Counted from the stretch's first letter, positions 1 to 8,106 are shown. The stretch is 23,844 nt of DNA from Candidatus Cloacimonadota bacterium (GCA_020532365.1 JAJBBL010000107.1:1-23844); one strand, 5' to 3'. Program-made: numbers and translations. The notes: generated by a model not told the origin, from the letters alone.

Positions 1-575
1 ACATTCGAGGCAAGGTTAACTATTTTGGCATTAGCATTAGCCCCTATAAAGTCGTACCCCAATATGGCTATGTAGCAAAACATCAGTAAAGAGCCGGTGC
101 CAGGTCCAAAGAAACCATCATAAAAGCCGATCACCAAACCTATTATCGAGGCGACGGTTAATAGCACCCATTTCGGTATATTGAACTCCTTTTTTACCCC
201 GCCCCGATTTTTGTTGAAGAGGGTGAACAGAGTGATGACTGGAATCAATACTAACAGGAGATAATTAAGAAAACTCGGATCAAGAAGTAGTACCGTCCTC
301 GAGCCCAAAGCCGAGCCTATTAGCGCAAACAAAGCACCGGGCAAAGCCACCCAGTAGTCGGTCATCTTCCTTTTGTTATACCGGTAAGTTGATAATACCG
401 TGCCAAACGTAGAGGAAAACTTATTGTTAGCTAAAACGAAGTGAGGTGGCATACCTGTGGCTAAATACGCCGGCACGGAGATAAGCCCTCCACCTCCAGC
501 TATAGAGTCGACAAAGCCCGCAAGAAAGATTAACGGCAACAAGAATGCATAGTTAGTTAACGACAAAGAGTACAT
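1..575 (-). CDS. TauE/SafE (YfcA-like) membrane permease, C-terminus cut off by window edge
   Basis: Reading the minus strand from an ATG at 575 gives an open frame to the window edge (191 codons, no stop), so the N-terminus is present and the C-terminus is missing. The N-terminal part has the family's hydrophobic start followed by a glycine-rich turn (FVDSIAGGGGLISVPA) and then ALANNK-like residues (VLANNKFSSTFGT). This pattern repeats in a degenerate form later (GFYDGFFGPGTGS), as expected for the two inverted halves of the TauE/SafE (formerly DUF81) family. Members are inner-membrane carriers proposed to move sulfite, sulfoacetate or other organosulfur anions; the substrate here cannot be read from the sequence. 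It lies 11 bp after the yifB stop on the same strand and is probably co-transcribed with it. The ribosome site in front of 575 is weak, so the start is less certain than the family call. Confidence 0.85.
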   Translation of the reverse strand, partial: MYSLSLTNYAFLLPLIFLAGFVDSIAGGGGLISVPAYLATGMPPHFVLANNKFSSTFGTVLSTYRYNKRKMTDYWVALPGALFALIGSALGSRTVLLLDPSFLNYLLLVLIPVITLFTLFNKNRGGVKKEFNIPKWVLLTVASIIGLVIGFYDGFFGPGTGSLLMFCYIAILGYDFIGANANAKIVNLASN

Positions 576-586
576 TTAAAGGTTAT

Positions 587-2128
587 TTAATCCCAGTATT
601 TTGCATCAAGAGTTCTATACATAACAGCTTCAGCTATATGATTAGCCTGTATACGCTCAACACCATCGAGGTCTGCAATAGTTCTCGCCACCTTTAGGAT
701 TCTATCGTAAGCTCTTGCTGATAAGCCTTTTTTGACCATCGCCAACTTCAATAAACCCTTACTGTCGCTGTCGAGTTGACAGTATTTTTTGATATGTTTC
801 GAAGTCAGCTGTGAGTTACTATAAATCTTATCTTTTTGAAAACGCTCCAGTTGGATAGCCCTCGATTTATTAACCCTTTTACGTACCGACTCAGAGCTCT
901 CCCCCACAGCACTACTACCCAAATCACTATACTTGACGGCAGGTACCTCCACGTGGATGTCTATCCTATCGAGTAGAGGACCTGATATTTTTGAACGATA
1001 CCGCTGGATGGCAGTGAGTGAGCAATTACAGTTATGACTATCCAAATTACTCCCAAAGTAGCCGCAAGGGCAAGGGTTCATAGACGCAACAAGCATAAAC
1101 TCTGCTGGAAAGGTTAGGCTACTCGCCGCTCTGGCAACGTTAACAGTCCCATCTTCAAGCGGCTGTCTCATCACCTCTAAAGCAGACTTTTTAAACTCAG
1201 GTAGTTCGTCTAAAAAAAGAACTCCATTGTGAGCGAGCGACACTTCTCCCGGTTTCGGGTAGCTACCCCCTCCGATAAGGGCTATATCGCTAATAGTGTG
1301 ATGTGGTGAGCGAAATGGTCTTGAGTTAATAAGACCAAGTTTGTTATCGGTCATCATTCCGGCAACTGAATGGATTTTAGTGGTGACGAGTGCTTCTTCC
1401 AGGGTCATAGAGGGTAGTATTCCGGGTAAGCGACGTGAAAGCATCGTTTTACCAGAGCCGGGTGGCCCGATCATCAAGATATTGTGTCCACCTGCAGCGG
1501 CAACCTCAAGTGCTCTTTTCACTTGAAATTGACCTTTAACGTCGGCCATATCTTCAAAATATTCGTTCTGATCAAAGAAGAGCTTATTGAGATCTACTTT
1601 TACCGGCGTTATATTAATCTTCCCCTCAAGAAAGCTGACCGCCTCACGCAATGTGTTCACAGGTATGACCTTTAATCCTTCAATAATGGCAGCCTCTTTA
1701 GCATTTTCAGGGGGTACAATTATCCCCTCAAGTTTTTCCTTTGCCGCTGCTACCGCTATCGGTAACACACCCTTAACCCCTCTAAGGTTCCCATCCAGGG
1801 AGAGTTCTCCTATCAAAGCATAAGATTCTAATAACTCCGTTTTAACCTGCCCTGTAGCAGTGAGCAAAGCAACTGCAGTAGGCAAGTCCAAAGCAACACC
1901 CTCTTTTCTGAGATCTGCAGGCGCTAAGTTAACGGTATAATAGTAGTTGGGAAAGCGAAATCCGTCATTTCTAACTGCTGAGATTATACGATCTTTACTC
2001 TCCTTGATCGAGTTTGAGGGGAGTCCAACGATTACAAATTTAGTTAAGCCTGGTCTAATATCAGCTTCTACAATAATTCGCTCAGCGTCGATACCGTTCA
2101 CTGCGTATGAAATAGTCTTAGAATACAT
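587..2128 (-). CDS. yifB: YifB/ComM family Mg-chelatase-like AAA+ ATPase
   Basis: This is a 513-residue protein, the usual full length for YifB/ComM. The N-terminal third is the Lon-protease-S5-like ChlI domain. The central AAA+ module shows a Walker A motif GPPGSGKT at residues 221-228 and Walker B LFLDE near 304-308. A Cys-rich stretch (MNPCPCGYFG, then HNCNC) follows, as is typical of the family, and the protein ends in the Mg-chelatase C-terminal domain. In naturally competent bacteria ComM is a hexameric helicase that promotes branch migration during DNA uptake; elsewhere the role is poorly defined. The ATG at 2128 has an AAGG ribosome site just upstream. The gene diverges from the rsmG operon and is followed by the TauE/SafE gene. 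Nothing looks truncated or mutated. Confidence 0.95.
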   Translation of the reverse strand: MYSKTISYAVNGIDAERIIVEADIRPGLTKFVIVGLPSNSIKESKDRIISAVRNDGFRFPNYYYTVNLAPADLRKEGVALDLPTAVALLTATGQVKTELLESYALIGELSLDGNLRGVKGVLPIAVAAAKEKLEGIIVPPENAKEAAIIEGLKVIPVNTLREAVSFLEGKINITPVKVDLNKLFFDQNEYFEDMADVKGQFQVKRALEVAAAGGHNILMIGPPGSGKTMLSRRLPGILPSMTLEEALVTTKIHSVAGMMTDNKLGLINSRPFRSPHHTISDIALIGGGSYPKPGEVSLAHNGVLFLDELPEFKKSALEVMRQPLEDGTVNVARAASSLTFPAEFMLVASMNPCPCGYFGSNLDSHNCNCSLTAIQRYRSKISGPLLDRIDIHVEVPAVKYSDLGSSAVGESSESVRKRVNKSRAIQLERFQKDKIYSNSQLTSKHIKKYCQLDSDSKGLLKLAMVKKGLSARAYDRILKVARTIADLDGVERIQANHIAEAVMYRTLDAKYWD

Positions 2129-2150
2129 ATGCCTTCAATCTCTTCCTATC

Positions 2151-2156
2151 ATTATA
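2151..2156 (-). promoter_or_regulatory. candidate -10 box for yifB
   Basis: On the minus strand the sequence reads TATAAT about 23 bp upstream of the yifB ATG. I see no convincing -35 hexamer 16-18 bp further upstream, so this is only a candidate. Confidence 0.35.
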
Positions 2157-2368
2157 AATTTAATCAATGAGCCCAAAAGAGCTAAATATTCAAACAAGGT
2201 CAAGCTTTATCTTTAGCGCAAATGGATTCTCACCGCAAAAAACGCCCTCTTAGACCATTTTGGATCTTAATAGAACAGGGTCTGAAACATAGTACTCTCT
2301 CGCATAGTATTATCAGATTTTGAAAGGGTCATTTTTTATCAAGTATATCAGCAGCAGAGCTCTTTTTC

Positions 2369-2397
2369 TTGACACCGAGTTGGCGGCGAAAGATATT
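2369..2397 (+). promoter_or_regulatory. promoter for the rsmG-parAB operon
   Basis: A perfect TTGACA (2369-2374) is followed after exactly 17 bp by GATATT (2392-2397). This is a sigma-A/sigma-70 type promoter about 25 bp before the chosen rsmG start. The same TTG could be read in frame as an early rsmG start codon, but it lacks a ribosome site. The promoter reading explains it better. Confidence 0.6.
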
Positions 2398-2422
2398 GAG
2401 TAAACTATTTGAGAGGGGTCTA

Positions 2423-3067
2423 ATGAGCGTACAAAAAGAGGCATTTAGGAATTATTTAGCTACGAAAGTGGCTGATTCTGAGTGGATTTTCCAGCAGTTT
2501 GAGCTGTATCACTCGCTCTTAACAAAGAGTAACACCTATATAAACCTCCTTTCACGCCAGACTTTAGAGGATGATATTTGGAGCCTCCACTTTCAGGATT
2601 CACTCCTTCCTCTTGAGACTAATATCGACTTAAACAACAAGCTAATTCTTGATTTTGGTAGTGGTGGTGGTCTACCTGGCATACCTTTAGCGTTAATTGC
2701 TCCGAGTAGCGAAGTCTATATGATGGACTCCAAGAAAAAGAAGATGAGAGAGGTTCAATCCTTTATTAATGAGATGGGGTTGACCAATTGTTACACTATT
2801 CCTGAGCGATTAGAAGAAACAAAGCTTGACGTCTTAAAGGATAGTTATGGTTTGAGTAGTAAGTTTGACTTGATAGTGAGTCGTTCTGTTAGGATTGATG
2901 AAATATTGTTAAACAAGTTATTCGGTCTTCTGCCCAAGGGTGGCAAGATTTTGCTTTACAAAGGTAAAGATATAAAAGAGAAAGATTTACACATTCCTTT
3001 GGAGCTCGTGCTCAACGTGAAAAAGGAATGGGGTGAAAGAAACTTAGTTCTGATAAGGAAGATATGA
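2423..3067 (+). CDS. rsmG: 16S rRNA (guanine-N7) methyltransferase RsmG (GidB)
   Basis: RsmG methylates G527 (E. coli numbering) of 16S rRNA using S-adenosylmethionine. The 214-residue product has the Rossmann-type SAM loop LDFGSGGGLPGIPLA at about residues 76-90. An acidic end of the next strand follows (YMMDSKKKKMREV), then the family's conserved basic C-terminus (KGGKILLYKG). I chose ATG 2423 because a strong GAGAGGGG ribosome site sits 4 bp upstream and the resulting length fits the family. A longer in-frame read from TTG 2369 would begin inside a promoter -35 box. The stop overlaps the parA start as ATGA, so rsmG is the first gene of a coupled operon, the usual chromosomal setting of gidB-soj-spo0J. 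Confidence 0.93.
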   Translation: MSVQKEAFRNYLATKVADSEWIFQQFELYHSLLTKSNTYINLLSRQTLEDDIWSLHFQDSLLPLETNIDLNNKLILDFGSGGGLPGIPLALIAPSSEVYMMDSKKKKMREVQSFINEMGLTNCYTIPERLEETKLDVLKDSYGLSSKFDLIVSRSVRIDEILLNKLFGLLPKGGKILLYKGKDIKEKDLHIPLELVLNVKKEWGERNLVLIRKI

Positions 3068-3822
3068 GTAGAGTTATTGCAATTGTGAACCAAAAGGGTG
3101 GAGTCGGTAAGACAACTACCGCTATCAACTTAGCGGCAGCTCTTGGCATATACGAAAAAAAGACACTGTTAATCGACCTTGATCCACAAGGTAATGCGAG
3201 TAGTGGCCTCGGTGTCGACAAAGGTACTCTCAAGCTACAAGTTTATGATGTTATGATCCAGCGTGCTGGGATTAGAGAGGCGATTCAAAAGACCTCTATT
3301 GAGTATTTAGACGTATTGCCGAGTAATATTGATTTGACCGGTGCCGAAATAGAGCTCGTAAAGGAGTTTTCCCGTGAGAATAAACTCAAAGAGGCGATTT
3401 CTCCTATCTTGGATGAGTATGAATACATATTGATTGACTGCCCGCCGTCACTCGGTCTGCTGACCATCAATGCTTTGACTGCGAGTAGTGACGTTTTGAT
3501 TCCGATACAGTGTGAATACTATGCCTTAGAGGGCGTCAGCCAGCTCTTGAACACAGTGAGACTGATCAAGCGTAATCTCAATCCGGAACTCAACATAATG
3601 GGGGTGGTTTTAACTATGTATGACAAGCGGTTAAACCTTTCTTTACAGGTAGCCAAAGAGGTTAAGCGCTACTTCAAAGAGACTGTATTTCAGACCATTA
3701 TCAACCGAAATGTAAAACTCGGTGAGGCGCCAAGTTTCGGCAAACCTATCTTCCACTATGACATCACCTCGATCGGCGCCAAAAATTACCTACAATTAGC
3801 AACGGAGTTAATAGAAAGATGA
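3064..3822 (+). CDS. parA: chromosome-partitioning ATPase ParA (Soj)
   Basis: This 252-residue, full-length ParA/Soj has the deviant Walker A motif KGGVGKTT at residues 11-18. It also has the A' motif LIDLDPQGNASSGLG and Walker B YILIDCPPSLG. It lacks the N-terminal helix-turn-helix of plasmid type Ia ParA and is therefore the short chromosomal type. ParA binds DNA non-specifically in the ATP state and is released by ParB, moving origin regions; in some bacteria it also controls DnaA. It overlaps rsmG upstream and parB downstream by ATGA, so translation is coupled across all three genes. No complete parS site was found in the window. Confidence 0.95.
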   Translation: MSRVIAIVNQKGGVGKTTTAINLAAALGIYEKKTLLIDLDPQGNASSGLGVDKGTLKLQVYDVMIQRAGIREAIQKTSIEYLDVLPSNIDLTGAEIELVKEFSRENKLKEAISPILDEYEYILIDCPPSLGLLTINALTASSDVLIPIQCEYYALEGVSQLLNTVRLIKRNLNPELNIMGVVLTMYDKRLNLSLQVAKEVKRYFKETVFQTIINRNVKLGEAPSFGKPIFHYDITSIGAKNYLQLATELIER

Positions 3823-4667
3823 GTACAAGATTAGGTCGCGGTTTAGAAGCACTTATCCCTATCTCCACCGAGACAGACGATAAGTCGCTCTCAATTTCTT
3901 CAGTACGTTTAGAAAAGATACACCCTAACCCCTATCAGCCACGTCACCGATTTGACGAAGAAAAGCTACAAGAGTTATCTAACTCCTTGAAAGAGAATGG
4001 GATGATCCAACCGGTTATTGTTACAAAACGTATGGATTCAGAATATGAGCTGATAGCTGGTGAAAGAAGGCTTGAAGCGGCAAAACTTGCCGGCTTTACT
4101 GAAATACCGGTCATTATCCGCTCCGTATCACCTCAAGAGCAGCTCCAATACGCTCTGATTGAGAACATTCAACGTGAAAATCTCAACCCTATTGAAGAGG
4201 CTAAAGCGTACAATCAGCTATCGGAAGAGTTTAGTCTTACCCATAACGAGATAGCACAGCTGATGGGGAAAGAAAGGACTACTATTACTAACTCAATCCG
4301 ACTTTTAAAACTACCCGAACCTGTACAAGACCATCTTTCTGAGGGTAGAATAAGTCCCGGTCACGCCAGAGCCATCCTGCAACTTGAAGAGGAGAATCAA
4401 GTGGACTTTGCGGCAAAGGTGATCGATAAAGCCTACTCCGTAAGAGAAACAGAAAAACAGGCCAAGAGAATTATCGACGGCTTAGACAAAAAGAAACTCT
4501 TACCGAATCAGGTTGAAAGTCAGCAGATTAAAGATTTAAGTACTTCACTGGAAGAGAAATACGCCGTTAAAGTAAACGTTAAGCCAGGCAAGAAAGGGGG
4601 AACTATCTCCTTCAAATACAAGTCTGAAAAAGAGCTTCAAAATCTTATTAAATCACTCTTAGGCTAA
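3819..4667 (+). CDS. parB: chromosome-partitioning protein ParB (Spo0J), parS-binding CTPase
   Basis: This 282-residue ParB has all three expected modules. The N-terminal CTPase domain starts with NPYQPRHRFDEEKLQEL and contains the GERR box (IAGERRLEAAKLAG) and the arginine patch ENIQRENLNPIEEA. The central helix-turn-helix is LTHNEIAQLMGKERTTITNSI, which would read parS. The C-terminal 60 or so residues form the dimerisation domain. ParB loads at parS, closes as a CTP clamp, spreads, and stimulates ParA. The start overlaps parA by ATGA. The ordinary rsmG-parA-parB order suggests this lies within the origin-proximal part of the chromosome, though I see no DnaA-box cluster or parS here. Confidence 0.95.
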   Translation: MSTRLGRGLEALIPISTETDDKSLSISSVRLEKIHPNPYQPRHRFDEEKLQELSNSLKENGMIQPVIVTKRMDSEYELIAGERRLEAAKLAGFTEIPVIIRSVSPQEQLQYALIENIQRENLNPIEEAKAYNQLSEEFSLTHNEIAQLMGKERTTITNSIRLLKLPEPVQDHLSEGRISPGHARAILQLEEENQVDFAAKVIDKAYSVRETEKQAKRIIDGLDKKKLLPNQVESQQIKDLSTSLEEKYAVKVNVKPGKKGGTISFKYKSEKELQNLIKSLLG

Positions 4668-4672
4668 AGGTT

Positions 4673-5362
4673 ATGCTTAAAAAAATACTCCTCACTATTT
4701 CTGTGATCCTACTCTTAGCTAATTTCTTTTTACTGATTGAGAATAAAGGGATGAAAAGCGAGCTTAAGGCGCAAACTGAGGAGATTTTAACGCTTCGAAA
4801 CCAATCGCAAATACTGCAAGATGTAATCGCTTCTTACAAATACCCCGAGATTAAGAACGGTAAGTATGAAAAAGAGCGCAAAATAAGAGAGCTACTCGAT
4901 AGCTATCTTGGCGAAACAAATAAATTAGACCCCAATCCAATTACAAGTATTGCCACAGAAGAGCTGAAAAACGAGCTCTCAGAATATGAAATGAAACAAA
5001 GATTTGTCCCCGACCTCTTCCCTATTAAAACAGAGTATGCAGTCAGTCAGCCGTTTACTGAACAGCATAAAGGGGTCGACATTGCAGCCCCATTAGGGAC
5101 TGAAATCACAGCTGCCGGTGCTGGCGTCGTCAAAGCTATTTACAACGATAAATATTACGGTAATGCAATAATTATTGATCATTTTAACGGCTATCATTCG
5201 TTCTACGCACATATGGAGAGGGTACTCGTCAAACAAGGGTTTTTCATAGATAAAGGTGAAGTGATTGGATTAGTAGGGAGCACCGGTTACAGTGTACACC
5301 CACACTTACACTACGAAATCATAGAAAAAGGGGTGAAAATAGACCCCAAACAGGTTAGATAA
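4673..5362 (+). CDS. membrane-anchored M23 (LytM-type) peptidoglycan endopeptidase
   Basis: The 229-residue product starts with an uncleaved-looking hydrophobic anchor (residues 3-22). A charged coiled-coil-like stretch follows (about 25-110), then a C-terminal M23 domain. All LytM active-site residues are visible: H132 and D136 in HKGVD, H180 in YAHM, and the HxH pair H211/H213 in HPHLHYE. By family analogy H132, D136 and H213 bind zinc and H180/H211 assist catalysis, so the enzyme should be an active cross-link endopeptidase facing the wall. It sits 5 bp after parB and 33 bp before a bactofilin gene. M23 enzymes next to bactofilins control cell shape in several bacteria (for example Csd1/CcmA in Helicobacter), so a morphogenetic role is likely. 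Confidence 0.92.
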   Translation: MLKKILLTISVILLLANFFLLIENKGMKSELKAQTEEILTLRNQSQILQDVIASYKYPEIKNGKYEKERKIRELLDSYLGETNKLDPNPITSIATEELKNELSEYEMKQRFVPDLFPIKTEYAVSQPFTEQHKGVDIAAPLGTEITAAGAGVVKAIYNDKYYGNAIIIDHFNGYHSFYAHMERVLVKQGFFIDKGEVIGLVGSTGYSVHPHLHYEIIEKGVKIDPKQVR

Positions 5363-5395
5363 TAAAAATTAGAGATATTTTTAGAGGAGTTTTTT

Positions 5396-5752
5396 ATGGC
5401 AAAAAACAGACAAATTGAACTATCAACAATTATTGGCAAGGGATGCACTATCGAAGGTAACTTGAAAATACAAGGTGGTATCAGGATAGATGGGTCGGTT
5501 ACGGGTGAGATTGACGCTGAAGGGTTTGTCGTTATCGGCAACTCAGGCAGCGTGAAAGCAAACATTAAGGCTAAAGAATGCTTAGTATCCGGAACACTCG
5601 ATGGTGACATAATCGTTACCGACACTTTGGAGCTTGAGAAAACATCCAAGGTAAACGGGAATATCTCGGCCAAGAGGTTGACTGTACACAACGGCGCGGC
5701 CCTCACAGGTCACTGCAATATGAAGGAAGAGAGTAAAACTTCCGAATGGTAA
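5396..5752 (+). CDS. bactofilin (polymer-forming cytoskeletal protein)
   Basis: This 118-residue protein consists almost entirely of the bactofilin (DUF583) beta-helix. Short repeats rich in G, I and V recur about every 17-20 residues (GCTIEGNLKIQGGIRIDGSV, GEIDAEGFVVIGNSGSVKA, and so on). The lead-in is short and hydrophobic-polar, and the charged tail (MKEESKTSEW) is disordered. Bactofilins polymerise without nucleotide on the inner membrane face and scaffold cell-wall enzymes. An AGGAG ribosome site sits 7 bp before the ATG. The preceding M23 gene is the probable partner enzyme. The family call is secure; the cellular role is inferred from context. Confidence 0.93.
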   Translation: MAKNRQIELSTIIGKGCTIEGNLKIQGGIRIDGSVTGEIDAEGFVVIGNSGSVKANIKAKECLVSGTLDGDIIVTDTLELEKTSKVNGNISAKRLTVHNGAALTGHCNMKEESKTSEW

Positions 5753-5770
5753 TGAGTTGGTACAAGTTGG

Positions 5771-6028
5771 ATGAAAGATTTTAAGAAAGAGTTAATGACA
5801 AAAGACCGAGGTTTTATACGATATTTGTCGTATATAACCCAATTAGGTTTGAATATGGTCATCCCTTTACTTATCTTTTTCTTTCTCTCTTTATGGCTCG
5901 ACAGGAAGCTTCAGGCCAACAATATAATTTTGGTAATAGGTACTATTCTCGGTATCGTGAGTGGCTTTCTAATCAACTACAGATTCTTGAAACCTCTCTT
6001 TAGAGAAATGGGTGAAAAAGAGGAATGA
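5771..6028 (+). CDS. atpZ: AtpZ/AtpI-family small membrane protein of the ATP synthase operon
   Basis: The 85-residue product has two clear membrane helices (about residues 28-45 and 50-70). They are joined by a short charged loop (LDRKLQANN), and the protein ends in a charged tail. This is the layout of AtpZ, also annotated as AtpQ or 'F0F1-ATPase subunit', often encoded just before atpI. In other bacteria AtpZ/AtpI help assemble the c-ring or supply Mg2+/Ca2+, but they are not part of the core enzyme. The gene begins 18 bp after bactofilin with a weak ribosome site and overlaps atpI by ATGA. Assignment rests on size, helix pattern and position rather than a strong motif. Confidence 0.75.
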   Translation: MKDFKKELMTKDRGFIRYLSYITQLGLNMVIPLLIFFFLSLWLDRKLQANNIILVIGTILGIVSGFLINYRFLKPLFREMGEKEE

Positions 6029-6402
6029 CCAAATACGTTAAGCAAATTCTTTTGATTGTTAGCTTGACAAATATTCCAGCGCTACTAATATGGCCCTCAA
6101 ATTTAATGATTGCAATTGGATGGTTTATGGGAATGTTAGCAAGTAGTATCAATTTTACATGGCTCTCGATCTCTATCAAGGGCAACGTTGAAGGTATTGA
6201 TAAAGACCTCGGAAGCAAGTCTTTCGGCGGCTTTTACCTGCGCTTTCTCTTTATCGCTGTTTACTCTGTTATCGTTATTAAGTTCGTTAAACCAAATATA
6301 CTCGCTTTTGGTGCTGGTCTTTTGAGTGCTCAAATTGCAATTTTTATCCATTATTTGCTAAGCCTCATTAGTAATGCAAAGAAGAAAGCTAATGTTGACT
6401 AA
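6025..6402 (+). CDS. atpI: ATP synthase subunit I (c-ring assembly factor)
   Basis: A 125-residue protein with four predicted membrane helices (about residues 5-22, 24-45, 70-88 and 90-115). A positively charged tail (NAKKKAN) follows. Size, helix number and position directly before atpB match AtpI. AtpI proteins act as chaperones for c-ring assembly in Na+-ATP synthases such as those of Propionigenium and Acetobacterium. That would matter here because two very different c subunits have to be built into the rotor. The start overlaps atpZ by ATGA. Confidence 0.78.
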   Translation: MTKYVKQILLIVSLTNIPALLIWPSNLMIAIGWFMGMLASSINFTWLSISIKGNVEGIDKDLGSKSFGGFYLRFLFIAVYSVIVIKFVKPNILAFGAGLLSAQIAIFIHYLLSLISNAKKKANVD

Positions 6403-6438
6403 TCAACGGTAACGCATAAAAAAAAGGACTCTCAAACT

Positions 6439-7335
6439 ATGACGAAAAAGAAGATTATTTGGCTGTTTATTATTGTAATGGTCATCCAAGTACTGCTCTC
6501 TTTCAAATTAGAGTATAAGATCAATGTCGGAATCAATCCTGACACAGGTAAATTCGGCGTCTGGAACACTCACCATCCAACAAAAATACAAGACCAGGTG
6601 ACAGAAGAATTTCAGCCTGACTTATATCTTAGAAATCAAGGGATAGAGCCGACTATTTATGGCAGCAGAAAGCTTTATGAGTTCTTCCAAATCTTCTCAA
6701 AAAACGGTGCTATCAATGCATTCAAACTAATCAGAATGATCTTGATTATTGATATTGTTTTCTTGGCTATTATATTATATATGAGAAGGAATATGGGGAG
6801 CAAACCGAGTAAAAGACAGCTCGTTTTTGAAATGGTCTACGGATTTATTGACGATCTTACCACCGAAACATTGGGTAAACAAAATGCCCACTTTACCCCA
6901 TACATATTGACTATCTTCTTATTCATACTCTCGGCAAACTTTATCGGAATCGTACCGATACCAGGATTTATGGAACCCACAAGAAACCTCAACGTACCTT
7001 TGGGAATGGGACTTGTTATCATCTCTGTCGTCCACTATGTATCGATAAAGAAGAGTGGGTTTAAAGATTATCTAAAAGGGTACGCTGAGCCATTTTTTGC
7101 CTTAGCCCCCATCAACGTCATCGGCGAGGTTTCGAAAGTGATTTCGATCTCTTTCCGTTTATTTGGCAACGTACTTGGTGGAGCCATTATTATGCTTGTG
7201 GTTTCATCACTTACAAAATACGTTATCTTGCCTGTCGGAATGAACCTCTTTTTCGGTCTTTTCGTCGGTACCATACAAGCTTTTGTGTTTACCATTTTGG
7301 CGGTAAGCTATATCGCCGTGGTAATCTTTGATTAA
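6439..7335 (+). CDS. atpB: F-type ATP synthase subunit a (stator ion channel)
   Basis: Subunit a provides the two half-channels that carry ions to and from the c-ring. The essential arginine is R240 in ISFRLFGNVLGG, within the conserved block PINVIGEVSKVISISFRLFGN. Comparison with E. coli subunit a places the usual first helix at about residues 98-115. It is followed by the cytoplasmic VFEMVYGFIDDL segment and the remaining hydrophobic helices to the C-terminus. The protein is 298 residues long because of an unusual front. An extra hydrophobic segment at residues 6-21 could be a signal peptide or additional helix. A polar stretch of about 75 residues, predicted outside the cytoplasm, follows. 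The gene lies between atpI and the two c-subunit genes and has an AAAAGGA ribosome site. Confidence 0.95.
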   Translation: MTKKKIIWLFIIVMVIQVLLSFKLEYKINVGINPDTGKFGVWNTHHPTKIQDQVTEEFQPDLYLRNQGIEPTIYGSRKLYEFFQIFSKNGAINAFKLIRMILIIDIVFLAIILYMRRNMGSKPSKRQLVFEMVYGFIDDLTTETLGKQNAHFTPYILTIFLFILSANFIGIVPIPGFMEPTRNLNVPLGMGLVIISVVHYVSIKKSGFKDYLKGYAEPFFALAPINVIGEVSKVISISFRLFGNVLGGAIIMLVVSSLTKYVILPVGMNLFFGLFVGTIQAFVFTILAVSYIAVVIFD

Positions 7336-7356
7336 GAGAGAGGAGGAAACCTGGCG

Positions 7357-8106
7357 ATGTTTAATGGTGTCGAAATAGTTAATCTTGCAGCCTACTTTGG
7401 TGCAGCCATAGCTGTATCACTCTCCTCTATCAGCGCCGGTTTTGGAGAAGGTCATACTGCTGCTATTGCAAGTAAAGCGTTGGCCAGACAGCCCGAGTCT
7501 TCCGATAAGATCAGTAAGACAATGCTCATCAGTCAGGCTGTAACAGAAACTTGTGCCATCTTCTCTTTAGTTGTCGCCCTGCTTTTGCTGTTTGGTGGAG
7601 CTACTAAAGATAGTGGTGGAATTGTTAAAGCTTCTTCACTATTAGCAGCCGGTTTAGCTATGGGGTTAGGGAGTATTGGGCCCGGTTTTGGTTCGGGCTT
7701 TACCGGAGCTCAAGCCTGTAAATCGATCGGTAGAATGCCGAAAAGTGAGAGTGACATTACCGGTAATATGATCGTCGGACAAGCGCTCTCTCAAGCGAGC
7801 TCCACTTTTGCCTTAGTCGTCGCACTGCTACTCATCTATGCCGTGCCCGATTTTGAAGGATTAAATATATATGAACAGCTTTTGAAGGCTATTCTTTACT
7901 TCTCAGCAAGTATAGCAATAGGGTTAGGTACTCTCGGCCCCGGCTCCGCAATTGGATACGTGGCAGGGCGCTCAAGCGATATGCTCGGCAGGTACCCCAG
8001 ACAGAGGGCTGTATTAGTTAGATCAATGATTTTAGGAGCAGCTGTAACCGAGTCTACAGCTATATATTCATTAGTAATTGCATTCTTATTAATGTTTGCA
8101 GTTTAA
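7357..8106 (+). CDS. atpE: ATP synthase c subunit with three fused hairpins and unequal ion sites
   Basis: A normal c subunit is about 80 residues with two helices; this intact 249-residue frame encodes three consecutive c-like hairpins (about residues 5-80, 88-162 and 172-248). Each has the helix-loop-helix pattern and its own polar loop (ARQPE, GRMPK, GRYPR). Aligning the ion-site positions: hairpin 1 has E31 on its first helix and E64-T65 on its second. Hairpin 2 has S113 and Q146-A147, so it has no carboxylate. Hairpin 3 has I199 and E232-S233-T234 with Y237. The protein therefore has two ion-carrying hairpins of three. Fused c subunits with a missing carboxylate are known in archaeal and V-type rotors and, as a two-hairpin form, in the F-type enzyme of Acetobacterium woodii. 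The ribosome site AGGAGG is strong but 10 bp from the ATG. The next gene encodes a normal-size c subunit. Confidence 0.93.
   Translation: MFNGVEIVNLAAYFGAAIAVSLSSISAGFGEGHTAAIASKALARQPESSDKISKTMLISQAVTETCAIFSLVVALLLLFGGATKDSGGIVKASSLLAAGLAMGLGSIGPGFGSGFTGAQACKSIGRMPKSESDITGNMIVGQALSQASSTFALVVALLLIYAVPDFEGLNIYEQLLKAILYFSASIAIGLGTLGPGSAIGYVAGRSSDMLGRYPRQRAVLVRSMILGAAVTESTAIYSLVIAFLLMFAV

Noticed and set aside
944..955. Palindromic CCACGTGG-containing stretch within yifB as a regulatory site
   Set aside because: It lies in the coding sequence (residues HVEVPA region) far from any promoter and is short enough to occur by chance.
2369..2422. A longer rsmG reading frame beginning at TTG 2369
   Set aside because: The TTG is part of TTGACA with GATATT 17 bp later, and there is no ribosome site before it. 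ATG 2423 has GAGAGGGG upstream and gives the family's usual length.
7357..8106. Long c gene as a degenerate fusion or pseudogene
   Set aside because: The frame is intact, all three hairpins keep helix lengths and polar loops, and the ribosome site is strong. The site replacements are specific rather than random.
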